Of a stretch of 42,592 nucleotides of DNA, positions 1-10,281 are shown piece by piece (positions within the stretch are counted from its first letter, which is position 1; every line of letters starts with the position of its first letter). Source of the stretch: Jannaschia aquimarina (GTDB lineage: Bacteria; Pseudomonadota; Alphaproteobacteria; Rhodobacterales; Rhodobacteraceae); the NCBI RefSeq assembly GCF_000877395.1, contig NZ_JYFE01000003.1, positions 1 through 42,592 on the forward strand, written 5' to 3'. The notes under the pieces are model-generated. The model had not been told where the DNA came from and did no database searches. It saw only the letters and a program-made list of their open reading frames with translations. A program made the position numbers and the translations under genes.

Positions 1-81
1 ATGCCCCGGCGCGGCCATTCCCGCCCCACCGCTTGCCCCCGCTCTCCGACCGGCCTAGCACCGAGAGCAGGAGGCATGCCG

Positions 82-467
82 ATGACCGATCTCAGAGATG
101 CCGCGCTCCAGGTGCGCGACCATGCCTATGCCCCCTATTCCGGCTTCAAGGTCGGCGCCGCGATCCGGGGCGCCTCCGGTGCGGTCTACGCCGGCTGCAA
201 CGTCGAGAATGTCGCCTACCCGGAAGGGACCTGCGCCGAGGCGGGCGCCATCGCCGCCATGGTCGCCGCCGGAGAGACCGTCCTGACCGAAGCCTACGTC
301 GTCGCCGGCTCTCCCAGTCCGGTTCCGCCCTGCGGCGGGTGCCGCCAGAAACTGGCGGAGTTCGGGGCGGGCGAGGTTTCCGTCACCCTCGCCACCACTT
401 CGGGCCACGAGCAGCTTACCACGATCGCCGATCTGCTGCCCGGCGCCTTCGATGCGGATCACATGGC

Positions 468-471
<4 letters not shown>
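82..471 (+). CDS. cdd: Cytidine deaminase
   Basis: Hydrolyses cytidine and deoxycytidine to uridine and deoxyuridine in the cytosol, the entry step of pyrimidine salvage. The 129-residue product has the usual length of the homotetrameric class. It carries the substrate-binding N-V-E near residues 40-42, the zinc/catalytic T-C-A-E-A (Cys51, Glu53) and the second zinc pair P-C-G-G-C (Cys84, Cys87). The start at 82 is preferred over the in-frame ATGs at 1 and 76 because CAGGAGG at 68-74 lies 7 nt upstream of it, whereas the ATG at 76 is only 1 nt from that site. The stop overlaps the GTG of the next gene, so this is the first visible gene of a salvage operon. The identification is firm. Confidence 0.95.
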
Positions 472-1777
<1,306 letters not shown>

Positions 1778-1781
<4 letters not shown>

Positions 1782-2953
1782 GCCGCGTATTTCTGGTCGT
1801 GCTCGACTCGGTCGGGTGCGGGGGCGCCCCCGATGCCGCCGCGTTCGGGGACGAGGGCGCGAACACGCTTGCCCATATCGCCGAATGGTGCGCCTCCAAA
1901 CGCCAGGCAGGGCCTCTGCAGATGCCGCATCTCGACAGGCTCGGCCTGGGGGCCGCCGTCAAGCTGGCCTCCGGCGCCACGGCACCGGGGCTGGGTGCCG
2001 CGCCCGAAGGGCTCTGGGGGGCGGCGACCGAAGTCTCTCCGGGGAAAGACACGCCGTCGGGGCATTGGGAACTGGCCGGTCTGCCCGTGCCCTGGGACTG
2101 GCATTACTTCCCCGACACCGACCCCTGTTTCCCGCCGGATCTGGTCGATCTCGTGAAGGAAAAGGCGGGCACCGACGGGATCCTCGGCAATCGCCACGCC
2201 TCGGGCACGCTGATCATCGAGGAGGAAGCCGAGGCCCACCGGTCGTCGGGCTGGCCCATATGCTACACCTCCGTGGACAGCGTCTTCCAGATCGCTGCAC
2301 ACGAGGAATGGTTTGGTCTCGACCGTCTCTATACGCTCTGCGAGGCGCTGGCGCCCACGCTGCACGACATGCGCGTCGGCCGGGTCATCGCTCGGCCCTT
2401 CATCGGGGATGGGCCGTGGCAGCGGACAGCCAACCGCAAGGACTACGCAATCGAGCCACCGGGACCCACGCTCTGCGATGTGGTCCAGGGGGCCGGGCGC
2501 CGGGTCCACGCGATCGGCAAGATCGGTGATATCTTCTCGATGCGCGGGATCGACACCGTGGCCAAAGGGCCGGATGCGATGCTGATGGACCATCTGGCGG
2601 ACGCCGTGCGCGACATGCCGGACGGGTCTCTGACCTTCGCCAACTTCGTGGAGTTCGACAGTCTCTACGGTCATCGCCGCGACCCCGAAGGCTATGCCGG
2701 ACATCTCGAATGGTTCGATGCAGCCATCGGGCCGATCCTCGCGGACATGCGCGGGGAGGATCTGATGGTCTTCACCGCGGATCATGGCAACGATCCGACC
2801 TTCCGCGGCACAGACCACACGCGCGAACGGGTGCCCGTGATCTGCGCCGGAGCACGGGGCGAGGCCGGGCTGATCGCTTTCGCCGATGTGGCTGCATACG
2901 TATGCAAATGGCTTGGCGTCCCCTCCGTCGGACCGGGGAAGCCCTTCGCATGA
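1778..2953 (+). CDS. deoB: Phosphopentomutase
   Basis: Converts (deoxy)ribose-1-phosphate to the 5-phosphate, linking nucleoside phosphorolysis to central metabolism. The 391-residue protein belongs to the alkaline-phosphatase-like metalloenzymes. An N-terminal V-L-D-S-V-G-C-G metal-binding stretch, the D-T-P-S-G-H-W-E active-site region (near residue 90) and the C-terminal T-A-D-H-G-N-D and T-D-H-T-R-E metal ligands are all visible. The ATG overlaps the deoA stop by 4 nt (ATGA). Family assignment is secure. Confidence 0.95.
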
Positions 2954-3906
2954 TCCCGAAGGTCGAGCTGCACCTGCACCTCGAAGGCGCCGCCCCGCCC
3001 GAATTCATCCGCCGTCTCGCAGACGAGAAGCATGTCGATCTTTCCCGTATCTTCGATACCGATGGCGCCTATGCTTACGACGACTTCACCGGGTTCCTGC
3101 GCTGCTACGAGGCCGCGACCTCGGTCCTGCAGACGCCCGAAGACTTCGCGCGCCTGACCGCCGAGGTGCTGGAACGTCAGCGCGACCACGGCGTCATCTA
3201 CACCGAGATCTTCCTGTCCCCCGACTTCTGCGGCGGCCGTGACCTGTCGGCCTGGCGTGACTACCTCGCCGCAATCCGGGAGGCCGCACGCCGCGTGGAC
3301 GGGATCTCGATGCGCGGCATCGTCACCTGCATCCGCCACGAAGGGCCGGAGAAGGCGAGGGAGACGGCCATCTGCGCGGCCGAGACGGCGGGCGATTTCG
3401 TCACCGGCTGGGGCATGGGCGGGGACGAACGGATGGGCAAGGCCACCGATTTCGCCTGGGCGTTCGACTGCGCCCGCGAGGCGGGGCTCGGGATCACCTG
3501 CCACGCCGGAGAGTTCGGCGGCCCTGACAGCGTACGCGACGCTCTGCGTCTGCGCCCGTCGCGGATCGGCCATGGCGTTCGCAGCATCGAAGACGACGCG
3601 CTGGTGGACCGGCTGGCCGAGGATGGCATCGTGCTGGAAGTCTGCCCCGGCTCGAACGTGGCGCTCGGCCTTTATCCCGACATCCGCCGCCATCCGGTCG
3701 AGCGGCTGCGCGCGCGCGGCGTGCCGGTCACGATTTCCACCGACGATCCGCCCTTCTTCCACACCGACATGAGTGCCGAATACGACGCGCTGTCCGATGC
3801 GTTCGATTGGGACGAGAGCCTCTTCGCCGAGATCGCCCGCACCGCCGCCCGCGCCGCGTTCTGCGACGCCGATACCCGAAAGACCCTGCTCGAAAGGCTG
3901 CAATGA
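2950..3906 (+). CDS. add: Adenosine deaminase
   Basis: Zinc enzyme deaminating adenosine/deoxyadenosine to inosine/deoxyinosine. The metal and catalytic set of the family is complete over 318 residues: H-L-H (His8, His10), C-H-A-G-E (His185, Glu188), R-I-G-H-G (His208) and S-T-D-D-P (Asp265-Asp266). The start at 2950 overlaps the deoB stop by 4 nt; the longer ORF starting at 2710 is the shadow of deoB. A related adenine deaminase cannot be wholly excluded by eye, but the setting among nucleoside-salvage genes favours adenosine. Confidence 0.88.
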   Translation: MIPKVELHLHLEGAAPPEFIRRLADEKHVDLSRIFDTDGAYAYDDFTGFLRCYEAATSVLQTPEDFARLTAEVLERQRDHGVIYTEIFLSPDFCGGRDLSAWRDYLAAIREAARRVDGISMRGIVTCIRHEGPEKARETAICAAETAGDFVTGWGMGGDERMGKATDFAWAFDCAREAGLGITCHAGEFGGPDSVRDALRLRPSRIGHGVRSIEDDALVDRLAEDGIVLEVCPGSNVALGLYPDIRRHPVERLRARGVPVTISTDDPPFFHTDMSAEYDALSDAFDWDESLFAEIARTAARAAFCDADTRKTLLERLQ

Positions 3907-4535
3907 TGGAGCATCTGACCGTCGTCAAACACCCCCTTGTCCAGCACAAGCTGACCCTTATGCGAGAGCAGGAAACGCCGACCGCCGTCTTCCGTCAGCT
4001 TCTGCGCGAGATCAGCCAGCTTCTCGCCTACGAGATCACCCGCGAGCTGCCGATGGAGATGAAGCGCATCGAAACGCCCGTCGCGCCGATGGACGCGCCG
4101 GTGCTTGCGGGACGGAAGATGGCGCTCGTGTCGATCCTGCGGGCGGGGAACGGGCTACTGGACGGCATCCTCGAGCTGATCCCTTCGGCGCGGGTGGGCT
4201 TCGTCGGCCTCTATCGCGACGAGGAGACGCTGGAACCCGTGCAGTATTACTTCAAGGCGCCCGAGAACCTCGGCGAGCGGCTGGTCATCGCGGTGGACCC
4301 CATGCTGGCCACGGGCAATTCGTCGGCGGCGGCCATCGACCTCCTCAAGGACGCCGGGGCGACGGACATTCGGTTTCTCTGCCTGCTGGCCGCGCCCGAA
4401 GGGGTCGAGCGCATGAAGGCCGCCCATCCCGACGTTCCCATCGTGACGGCGGCCGTCGATGAGAAGCTCAACGAGAAGGGATATATCGTCCCGGGTCTGG
4501 GCGATGCGGGCGACCGGATGTTCGGCACGAAGTGA
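3903..4535 (+). CDS. upp: Uracil phosphoribosyltransferase
   Basis: Makes UMP from uracil and PRPP, using the uracil released by the upstream salvage enzymes. The 210-residue length is standard. The PRPP-binding loop [10 protein letters not shown] is seen around residues 131-140, and the C-terminal [12 protein letters not shown] uracil-binding segment is intact. The start ATG at 3903 is followed directly by a second ATG at 3906, either of which could initiate. The first overlaps the add stop. It is the last gene of the cdd-deoA-deoB-add-upp operon. No clear terminator hairpin was found in the 87 nt that follow. Confidence 0.94.
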   Translation: MMEHLTVVKHPLVQHKLTLMREQETPTAVFRQLLREISQLLAYEITRELPMEMKRIETPVAPMDAPVLAGRKMALVSILRAGNGLLDGILELIPSARVGFVGLYRDEETLEPVQYYFKAPENLGERLVIAVDPMLATGNSSAAAIDLLKDAGATDIRFLCLLAAPEGVERMKAAHPDVPIVTAAVDEKLNEKGYIVPGLGDAGDRMFGTK

Positions 4536-4622
4536 CCGCGACCCCGCTTCGGCCTTTACAGCCGCGGCATCCGCCGGTCAGATAGGATCACCGCTTGGGG
4601 GCGGCTGCTCTGGAGATCCGTT

Positions 4623-5117
4623 ATGACGCCCAAACTGCTCTTGGCCGTCGGTATCGCTGCCACGATGCTGACTGGCCCCGCCCGCGCCGACACGGTGCTT
4701 GCGCGTGACTTCCCGCCGATCTGTGCCGAGGCACGCCATCTCGGCGATGGGGTGGTGCGGGCCACACCGGCCTGCGTGGCCGCCTTGCGTCAGGCCGGGT
4801 TCGGTGTGCGCGACGCGCGGGGACAGCGGGGACAGCGCATTCTGCGGACCGATCAGGTCGTGGTGCCCCGCGCGACGGTTTCGTCCGATAGCGGGCCCAT
4901 CGTCGTGACCGGCGCGCCCGGATCGTTCGCGGTCGCCCCGCCGCCGCCGGGATATCGCGCCGCCTGGACCGATGACCGGCTGAACCCGTACCGGGGGGAG
5001 CGGACGCTGAAAGGCGATCTTCAGACCCGTGCGATCTGGACCGATACGGTACCCCGCCGGCTGCGCGGCACGGTCCAGACCACGCGCCCGCTGACGGCGC
5101 GCGATCTGGGGCACTAG
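4623..5117 (+). CDS. Small secreted protein of unknown function
   Basis: The 164-residue product has a clear Sec signal peptide: Met-Thr-Pro-Lys, a hydrophobic core, then A-R-A before a likely cut near residue 22. The mature part has two cysteines (P-P-I-C-A and T-P-A-C-V) that could pair, followed by a proline/arginine-rich middle and no recognisable catalytic motif. GGAG lies about 10 nt upstream of the ATG. It follows upp by 87 nt and may be a separate unit. It converges with the next gene, leaving only 4 nt between the stops. I do not recognise the family. Confidence 0.7.
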   Translation: MTPKLLLAVGIAATMLTGPARADTVLARDFPPICAEARHLGDGVVRATPACVAALRQAGFGVRDARGQRGQRILRTDQVVVPRATVSSDSGPIVVTGAPGSFAVAPPPPGYRAAWTDDRLNPYRGERTLKGDLQTRAIWTDTVPRRLRGTVQTTRPLTARDLGH

Positions 5118-5121
5118 GCGC

Positions 5122-6108
5122 TCAGCTTTCGCAGATGCCGCGCAGGCTCTGCCAGCCGGCATCGTCAAGGGCGGGCTCCAGCCCCGAGGCGGCGGCCCGA
5201 ACCGGCCGCCCCGTCGCCTGCGCCCAGGGCGCCCAGGCCAGGCCAGCCTCTGCGAAGGCGCCGCGCAACGCCTCGTCGGCGGGAAGGGGCGGTGGCGTCA
5301 GGATCAGGCGTTCCACGGCCTCGGCCACGTCCTGCTGGCGCACGTCACCGGACATCAGGAGGCGTGCGGTACCCCAGGTCCCGAGCCCATCGATGAACCG
5401 CCCCAGCGGGCCGTCGCCATGCGCCGTCGCCCGGGCGGCCACGAAGTGTCCCGCCGCCACCTCCGGGTCGTCGCGCGCCACCAGCACCTCGTTCGAGAGG
5501 ATCAGTAATCCGCCCGGCAAGGCCAGCGCGGGCGCGGGCAGATCCTGGACGACCCGCATGCGAACGGGCGTGTTCGGAAACAGACGCAGCCGCAGCCGCG
5601 TCAACGCCTCGTCCCCCAGCGGACCGGTGCAGGGCGGCCCCGTCAGCGCCCCGAGTTCGACCAGAAGGCGGTCCCCGATCTCGGCCTGTTTGGCGGGGGG
5701 CAGCACCGCGATCGCATGATCCCGGATCGCCCCCGGAAGCCAGGCGAGCAGGCCAAGGATCGCCGCCGCCGTCAGGGCTGAACTCAGCACGAAGCGAAGA
5801 CGCCCGCGTTTGGGGCGGCCGCGCTCCACCGCGTCCAGGACACGTTCGAGGACGGCGACCATCTCGGTCTCCTCGATCTCCAATTCCTCGTCCGCGCGTT
5901 GGCCAGGGGCATAGCGCGCGGGCATGGCCCCGGGATTGAGACGCCGCATGGCGGGCAGAGACCAGTGCGACAGGGGTGCTTCATCCGTCCCGAAGATGAC
6001 CAGCTCCGCCTCGCCGACCGAGACATAGACGTCGCGGCGCTGTTCGCCTTCGGCGGGGTGCCAGATGGCCGGTGACTCGAGACGTTCGAGCCCGTCGATT
6101 GCCGTCAT
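5122..6108 (-). CDS. Membrane protein resembling an M48 peptidase without its zinc motif
   Basis: A 328-residue protein. It has a soluble N-terminal region of about 100 residues, one hydrophobic segment near residues 105-127, and a C-terminal region whose order of elements recalls M48 (HtpX/Oma1-like) metallopeptidases: a segment ending in A-E-I-G-D-R-L, then A-L-P-G-G-L-L-I-L-S-N-E-V-L. At the point where M48 enzymes carry H-E-x-x-H there is instead D-P-E-V-A-A-G-H-F-V-A-A-R-A, so it probably lacks protease activity. Its ATG overlaps the stop of the acyl-CoA synthetase gene by 4 nt, suggesting co-expression. The relation to M48 is inference by motif order only. Confidence 0.65.
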   Translation of the reverse strand: MTAIDGLERLESPAIWHPAEGEQRRDVYVSVGEAELVIFGTDEAPLSHWSLPAMRRLNPGAMPARYAPGQRADEELEIEETEMVAVLERVLDAVERGRPKRGRLRFVLSSALTAAAILGLLAWLPGAIRDHAIAVLPPAKQAEIGDRLLVELGALTGPPCTGPLGDEALTRLRLRLFPNTPVRMRVVQDLPAPALALPGGLLILSNEVLVARDDPEVAAGHFVAARATAHGDGPLGRFIDGLGTWGTARLLMSGDVRQQDVAEAVERLILTPPPLPADEALRGAFAEAGLAWAPWAQATGRPVRAAASGLEPALDDAGWQSLRGICES

Positions 6109-7724
6109 GCGCCGTCCTTCGCGCGGTTGCGCAACTCGAACTTCTGGATCTTGCCGGTGGATGTCTTCGGCAATTCACCGAAGACCACCCGCTTGGGTGT
6201 CTTGAACCCGGCGAGCCGTTCGCGGGCGAAGGCGATCAGCTCTTCCTCCGTGACCTCGCCGCGGGTCTCCACGAAGGCACAGGGGACCTCGCCCCATTTC
6301 TCGTCCGGCTGCGCGACGACGGCGCAAAGGTCGACGGCCGGGTGGTGCATCAGCACGCCTTCGACCTCGACCGAAGAGACATTCTCGCCGCCCGAGATGA
6401 TGATGTCCTTCGCGCGATCCTTGATCTGCAGGTAGCCGTCGGGATGCACGACCGCGATGTCGCCGGACCGGAACCATCCGCCTTCGAAGGCCTCGGCCGT
6501 GGCCTCCGGGTTCCGGTAGTAGCCCTTCATGACGGCGTTGCCGCGCATCCCAACCTCGCCCTGGGTTTCGCCGTCAAGAGGGACGGGCGAGCCGTCGGCA
6601 TCGAAGACGCCGACGCCCTCCATCATCGGATAGGCGACCCCCTGCCGCGCCTTCAGCGCCGCGCGTTCGTCCGGCGCGCTGCCATCCCACTTGTCCTGCC
6701 ACACGTTCTCGACGACGTGGCCATAGGTTTCGGTCAGACCGTAGCAATGCGTGACGTTCAGACCCAGAGCTTCCGCCTTGGCCAGGGTGGCGGCGGGGGG
6801 CGGGGCGCCGGCTGTATAGACCTCGACCACATGGGGCAGGGGGCGACGCTCGTCGTCGCCGGCATTGGCCAGCGTGTTCAGCACGATGGGCGCGCCGCCG
6901 AAATGGGTCACGCCCTCGTCGGCGATGGCGTCGAAGATGCCCTTGGCGGTCACCTCCCGCAGGCAGACGACCGTGCCACCCACTAGGGGCATCATCCAGA
7001 AGTGACACCAGCCGTTGCAGTGAAACAATGGCACCACCGTCAGCAGGCGCGGATGCAGGACCATCCGCCAGGAGACGACCGTGCCGAAAGTGATGAGGTA
7101 GGCGCCCCGGTGGTGGTACACGACGCCCTTGGGCCGTCCCGTCGTGCCGGAGGTGTAGTTCAGCGCAAGGCTTTCCCACTCGTCCTCGGGCATGATCCAG
7201 CGGAAGGCAGGGTCTCCCTCGGCCACCAAGTCTTCGTATGTCAGATGCCGGCCGGTCGCTTCGATCCCGGCCACCGGATCGGGAACCTCGATGATCAGGG
7301 GGGGCGTCTTCTGTACCGCGGCGGCCTCTTCGGCCAGTTCGATCAGGGCGCTGTCCACAAGCAGGACCTTCGCCCCACCATGGCCGAGAATATACTGAAC
7401 CGTTTCCAGGTCGAGCCGGGTGTTGATCGTGTTCAACACCGCGCCGCAGGCGGGCACACCGAACCCGGCTTCGACCTGCGCGGGCACGTTCGGCAACAAG
7501 GGCGCCACCACGTCGCCGGGCGTGACCCCGCGCGCTGCGAGCGCGGAGGCGAGGCGCGAGACGCGGGCTTGGTAATCCGAGTAGGAGCGCCGGACAGTGC
7601 CGTAGACCAGCGCCTCCCGGTCGGGCCAGATCGCCGCCGCGCGGGCGAGGTGGCTCAACGGGGTGAGCGCAACGTGGTTCGCTGGGCCCTTGTCCAGACC
7701 CGTCTCGTCAGCCATCCATCCCAT
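6105..7724 (-). CDS. AMP-forming acyl-CoA synthetase
   Basis: ANL-superfamily ligase of 539 residues that activates a carboxylic acid through an acyl-AMP to its CoA thioester. The P-loop-like Y-T-S-G-T-T-G-R-P-K-G, the G-L-T-E-T-Y-G motif, the hinge/adenylate region F-R-S-G-D-I, K-D-I-I-I-S-G-G-E-N and the C-terminal catalytic Lys in K-T-S-T-G-K-I-Q-K are all present. The start at 7724 (MGWMAD) has a run of Gs 5-10 nt upstream; a Met three codons in is an alternative. The upstream ORF extension lacks family similarity. It resembles medium/short-chain acyl-activating enzymes more than DmdB, but the substrate cannot be told from sequence. Confidence 0.9.
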   Translation of the reverse strand: MGWMADETGLDKGPANHVALTPLSHLARAAAIWPDREALVYGTVRRSYSDYQARVSRLASALAARGVTPGDVVAPLLPNVPAQVEAGFGVPACGAVLNTINTRLDLETVQYILGHGGAKVLLVDSALIELAEEAAAVQKTPPLIIEVPDPVAGIEATGRHLTYEDLVAEGDPAFRWIMPEDEWESLALNYTSGTTGRPKGVVYHHRGAYLITFGTVVSWRMVLHPRLLTVVPLFHCNGWCHFWMMPLVGGTVVCLREVTAKGIFDAIADEGVTHFGGAPIVLNTLANAGDDERRPLPHVVEVYTAGAPPPAATLAKAEALGLNVTHCYGLTETYGHVVENVWQDKWDGSAPDERAALKARQGVAYPMMEGVGVFDADGSPVPLDGETQGEVGMRGNAVMKGYYRNPEATAEAFEGGWFRSGDIAVVHPDGYLQIKDRAKDIIISGGENVSSVEVEGVLMHHPAVDLCAVVAQPDEKWGEVPCAFVETRGEVTEEELIAFARERLAGFKTPKRVVFGELPKTSTGKIQKFELRNRAKDGA

Positions 7725-7797
7725 CGCGACCCCCCCATTGCGATACCTTCGAACGCGCCCGATAGTCCCAGCGCGACCGCCGCAGGACAAGTGCCAG

Positions 7798-8685
7798 ATG
7801 ACGAATGCCCCTCTTGCTTCGGCCGCCTCGATCCTGAGCGCGATGGCCGTCATCGGTCTCATCGACCAATTCGTCCAGGTCATCGCCGAAAGCAGCAGCC
7901 TCTGGACGTTCCACCTGCTGCGCTCGACGATGATGGTGGGGTTGGTCGCGTTGTGGCTCCTCGTCGCGGGACGGCGGCTTTCCGTCGTGTCGTGGCGCGG
8001 CGTTGCCGGGCGGGCGGCGTTCCTGTCGCTCGCCATGATCGTCTATTTCGGCGCGCTGGGTTTTCTCCCGGTGGCGCAGGCGGCGGCGGGCCTCTTCACG
8101 GCGCCGCTCTGGGTGATGATCTTTTCGGTCGGATTGTTCGGCCTGCGGATCGGGCCGGTGCGCGCACTGGCGGCGCTGGCGGGCTTTGCCGGAGTGTTGC
8201 TGGTACTTTCGCCAGACCCGTCGGATCTGTCGGCAGGCAGCTTCGTGCCACTGGTCGCGGGCGCCTTCTACGCGGTCGCCGCGATCGCCACACGCGAGTG
8301 GTGCGGGGCCGAGAGCACATTGACCCTGGCGACCAGTTCCTTCGTCGCACTGGGCCTCTGGGGCCTGTTCGGTGTCGTCACCGCGTGGCTGGTCGGACCC
8401 GGAGACGGCTTTCTGACGCGCGGCTGGGTCACGCCGGACGCGGAGGTCTGGTTCTGGATCGCCATTCAGGCCATCGGCAGCCTCGGAGCGGTGATCCTGC
8501 TGACGCGAGGCTACCAATTGGCCGAAGCGTCGCTGGCCAGCATCTTCGAATATTCGGTCCTCGGCTTTTCGGCCCTGTTCGGCTGGCTGGTCTGGAACCA
8601 GGTGACCGGGCCCTTGGGCCTTATAGGCCTGGCCTTGATCGCAGGAGCGGGCGCGGTGGTCGCCTTGCGGGGACGTCCGGCATGA
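7798..8685 (+). CDS. EamA/DMT-family membrane transporter
   Basis: The 295-residue hydrophobic protein has about ten predicted membrane segments in two repeats, as expected for drug/metabolite transporters of the EamA type. The second repeat ends in the typical A-S-L-A-S-I-F-E-Y-S-V-L segment. The ATG at 7798 was chosen because the first membrane helix begins soon after. An earlier open stretch overlaps the divergent acyl-CoA synthetase gene. Its stop overlaps the ATG of the sulfotransferase gene by 4 nt. The substrate is unknown; export or import of a small metabolite is typical of the family. Confidence 0.85.
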   Translation: MTNAPLASAASILSAMAVIGLIDQFVQVIAESSSLWTFHLLRSTMMVGLVALWLLVAGRRLSVVSWRGVAGRAAFLSLAMIVYFGALGFLPVAQAAAGLFTAPLWVMIFSVGLFGLRIGPVRALAALAGFAGVLLVLSPDPSDLSAGSFVPLVAGAFYAVAAIATREWCGAESTLTLATSSFVALGLWGLFGVVTAWLVGPGDGFLTRGWVTPDAEVWFWIAIQAIGSLGAVILLTRGYQLAEASLASIFEYSVLGFSALFGWLVWNQVTGPLGLIGLALIAGAGAVVALRGRPA

Positions 8686-9332
8686 TCGTTTCGCCCGGGC
8701 GTGGCTACGTGTTCGTCCACGCGCCCAAGACCGGCGGCACCGCACTCACGCTGGCGCTGGAGGCGCGGGCCCATCGCGACGACATCATCGTGGGCGACAC
8801 GCCCAAGGCGAAGGCGCGACGACGGCGGATCGCCGGCGTAACGACTGCGGGTCGCTTGTGGAAACACTCCAAGCTGCGCGACATCCGCGGATTGCTGCCC
8901 GATGCGACGCTGGATGGCCTGCGCCCGGTCACGCTGGTCCGCAACCCGTGGGACCGGATGATCAGCTACTATCACTGGCTGCGCGATCAGACCTTCGATC
9001 ATCCCGCGGTCAGGCTGGCCAGGGCGGTCCCTTTTGGCGATTTCGTCCTCGACGATGCGACGGCGGCGAGTTTCAGGGCCAATCCCTACACCTCCTACGT
9101 GGAAGGCGGGCGCGATCCGCTCTTTGTCCGGCTAGAACACTTGGCCGCCGACCTCGCCCCCTTCGAGGATCTGCTGGGGTTCCGGCTCGACGTGCCGCGC
9201 GCAAACGAGAGCGACCGACCCGACGATTGGCGGGCCCTCTATGATGCGCGAACGACACGGCGCGTGGCCGAGATCTGCGCCGCCGACATCTCGGCCTTTT
9301 CCTACCGCTTCGATCCGGGCGATTCGGCATGA
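8682..9332 (+). CDS. Sulfotransferase family protein
   Basis: A 216-residue protein with the two PAPS-binding elements of sulfotransferases. The 5'-phosphosulfate loop H-A-P-K-T-G-G-T lies at residues 13-20 and the 3'-phosphate motif V-R-N-P-W-D-R-M-I-S-Y-Y begins near residue 86. It would transfer sulfate from PAPS to a hydroxyl on a sugar or other acceptor; the acceptor is not known. Its ATG overlaps the transporter stop (ATGA), so the two are probably co-translated. The family resembles bacterial carbohydrate/chondroitin-type sulfotransferases. The neighbouring Hint genes give no direct clue to the acceptor. Confidence 0.85.
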   Translation: MIVSPGRGYVFVHAPKTGGTALTLALEARAHRDDIIVGDTPKAKARRRRIAGVTTAGRLWKHSKLRDIRGLLPDATLDGLRPVTLVRNPWDRMISYYHWLRDQTFDHPAVRLARAVPFGDFVLDDATAASFRANPYTSYVEGGRDPLFVRLEHLAADLAPFEDLLGFRLDVPRANESDRPDDWRALYDARTTRRVAEICAADISAFSYRFDPGDSA

Positions 9333-9435
9333 AGTCGCCGACCGCCCCGTCATCCCGGATCGGCGGATCACTGCCCGCACGATCTGCGGCAACCTGCCGC
9401 CCAACCGGAACGCCCGCCAAGAAGGCCCCGAGCAT

Positions 9436-10086
9436 ATGAGTCAGCCCCGTATCTTCGCGGCCCCGTCCGCAAACCCGGAAACGGATGTGGCCCCGCGCCC
9501 GAAGCGGGTTTCGCCAGACGTCGAGCCCGCGCCGAGGCGGGTGCCCGCGCTCGATGCCGGGCCGGAGGCGTTGCCCTGCCTCCATGCCGGCGTCCGGGTG
9601 CAGACGCCGGACGGTGCCGTCCTCGTGGAGGTTCTGAAGGCCGGCCAACGTGTGGTCCTTCACGGCGGTCAGGAAGCCACGCTCACGAATGTCGAGCGCT
9701 TCGTCATTTCCCGACCCGATTGGGCATATCGTGCCCCGACCTGGCCGATCCGGGTGCCCGTCGGCGCGCTCGGCAACACGGCGCCGCTTCGACTGTCGCC
9801 GGGTATGCGGGTTCTCTTGCAGGGGCCCGCCGTGTCGGAGCGATGCGGCGGCGAAGTCCTCGTGGCGATCCGCGACCTTGTCGGGATCGGAGGTATCGCG
9901 CGTGACCGGCCATTGTCGGATATCCGGTATTTCCAGCTCAGCCTTCCGGACCATGCCCTCCTTTCGGTCGAGGGCGCATATTGCGAGACGGCGCCGGCCG
10001 GGCCCCGACTGGTCCGGCCCGAGGCGGAACGCGGCGCGGCGCGGATCGCGTTCGCCTCCATGTCGGGACGTCCGCTGCTCGAGTGA
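9436..10086 (+). CDS. Hint-domain protein with one altered catalytic position
   Basis: The protein has 216 residues if started at ATG 9436; the open frame extends back to 9241 inside the sulfotransferase gene, which I reject. Residues 48-60 (C-L-H-A-G-V-R-V-Q-T-P-D-G) match the N-terminal splice-block of the Hedgehog/intein (Hint_2) fold, with Cys48 as nucleophile. The late block with His173 (P-D-H-A-L-L-S-V-E-G) is kept. The block-B motif, S-P-x-H-R-V-L in the next gene, reads S-P-G-M-R-V-L here, so Met124 replaces the histidine. The N-terminal 47 residues are proline-rich and probably disordered. Its function is unknown, and autoprocessing is doubtful. Confidence 0.75.
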   Translation: MSQPRIFAAPSANPETDVAPRPKRVSPDVEPAPRRVPALDAGPEALPCLHAGVRVQTPDGAVLVEVLKAGQRVVLHGGQEATLTNVERFVISRPDWAYRAPTWPIRVPVGALGNTAPLRLSPGMRVLLQGPAVSERCGGEVLVAIRDLVGIGGIARDRPLSDIRYFQLSLPDHALLSVEGAYCETAPAGPRLVRPEAERGAARIAFASMSGRPLLE

Positions 10087-10281
10087 GGCCGGCGTTGATC
10101 GGCCGGTGTCCGGCAGATCGCCACTCGAAAAGCCCGTGTCCCGGCCGGGGACTTCGCCACGATCTCGCCACATAGTATGGTTACCGCACAATTCGTTTTG
10201 TTGGGTGGCATTGTTTCGATCGCGTGACCGCCCAACGGGGCGTCCCGTCGAAGCTGTCATCCTGAACGCGGGCGGTTCGGC

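Noticed and set aside
9241-9435. N-terminal extension of the first Hint protein
   Set aside because: It lies inside the sulfotransferase coding region and has no signal or domain; ATG 9436 gives a sensible protein.
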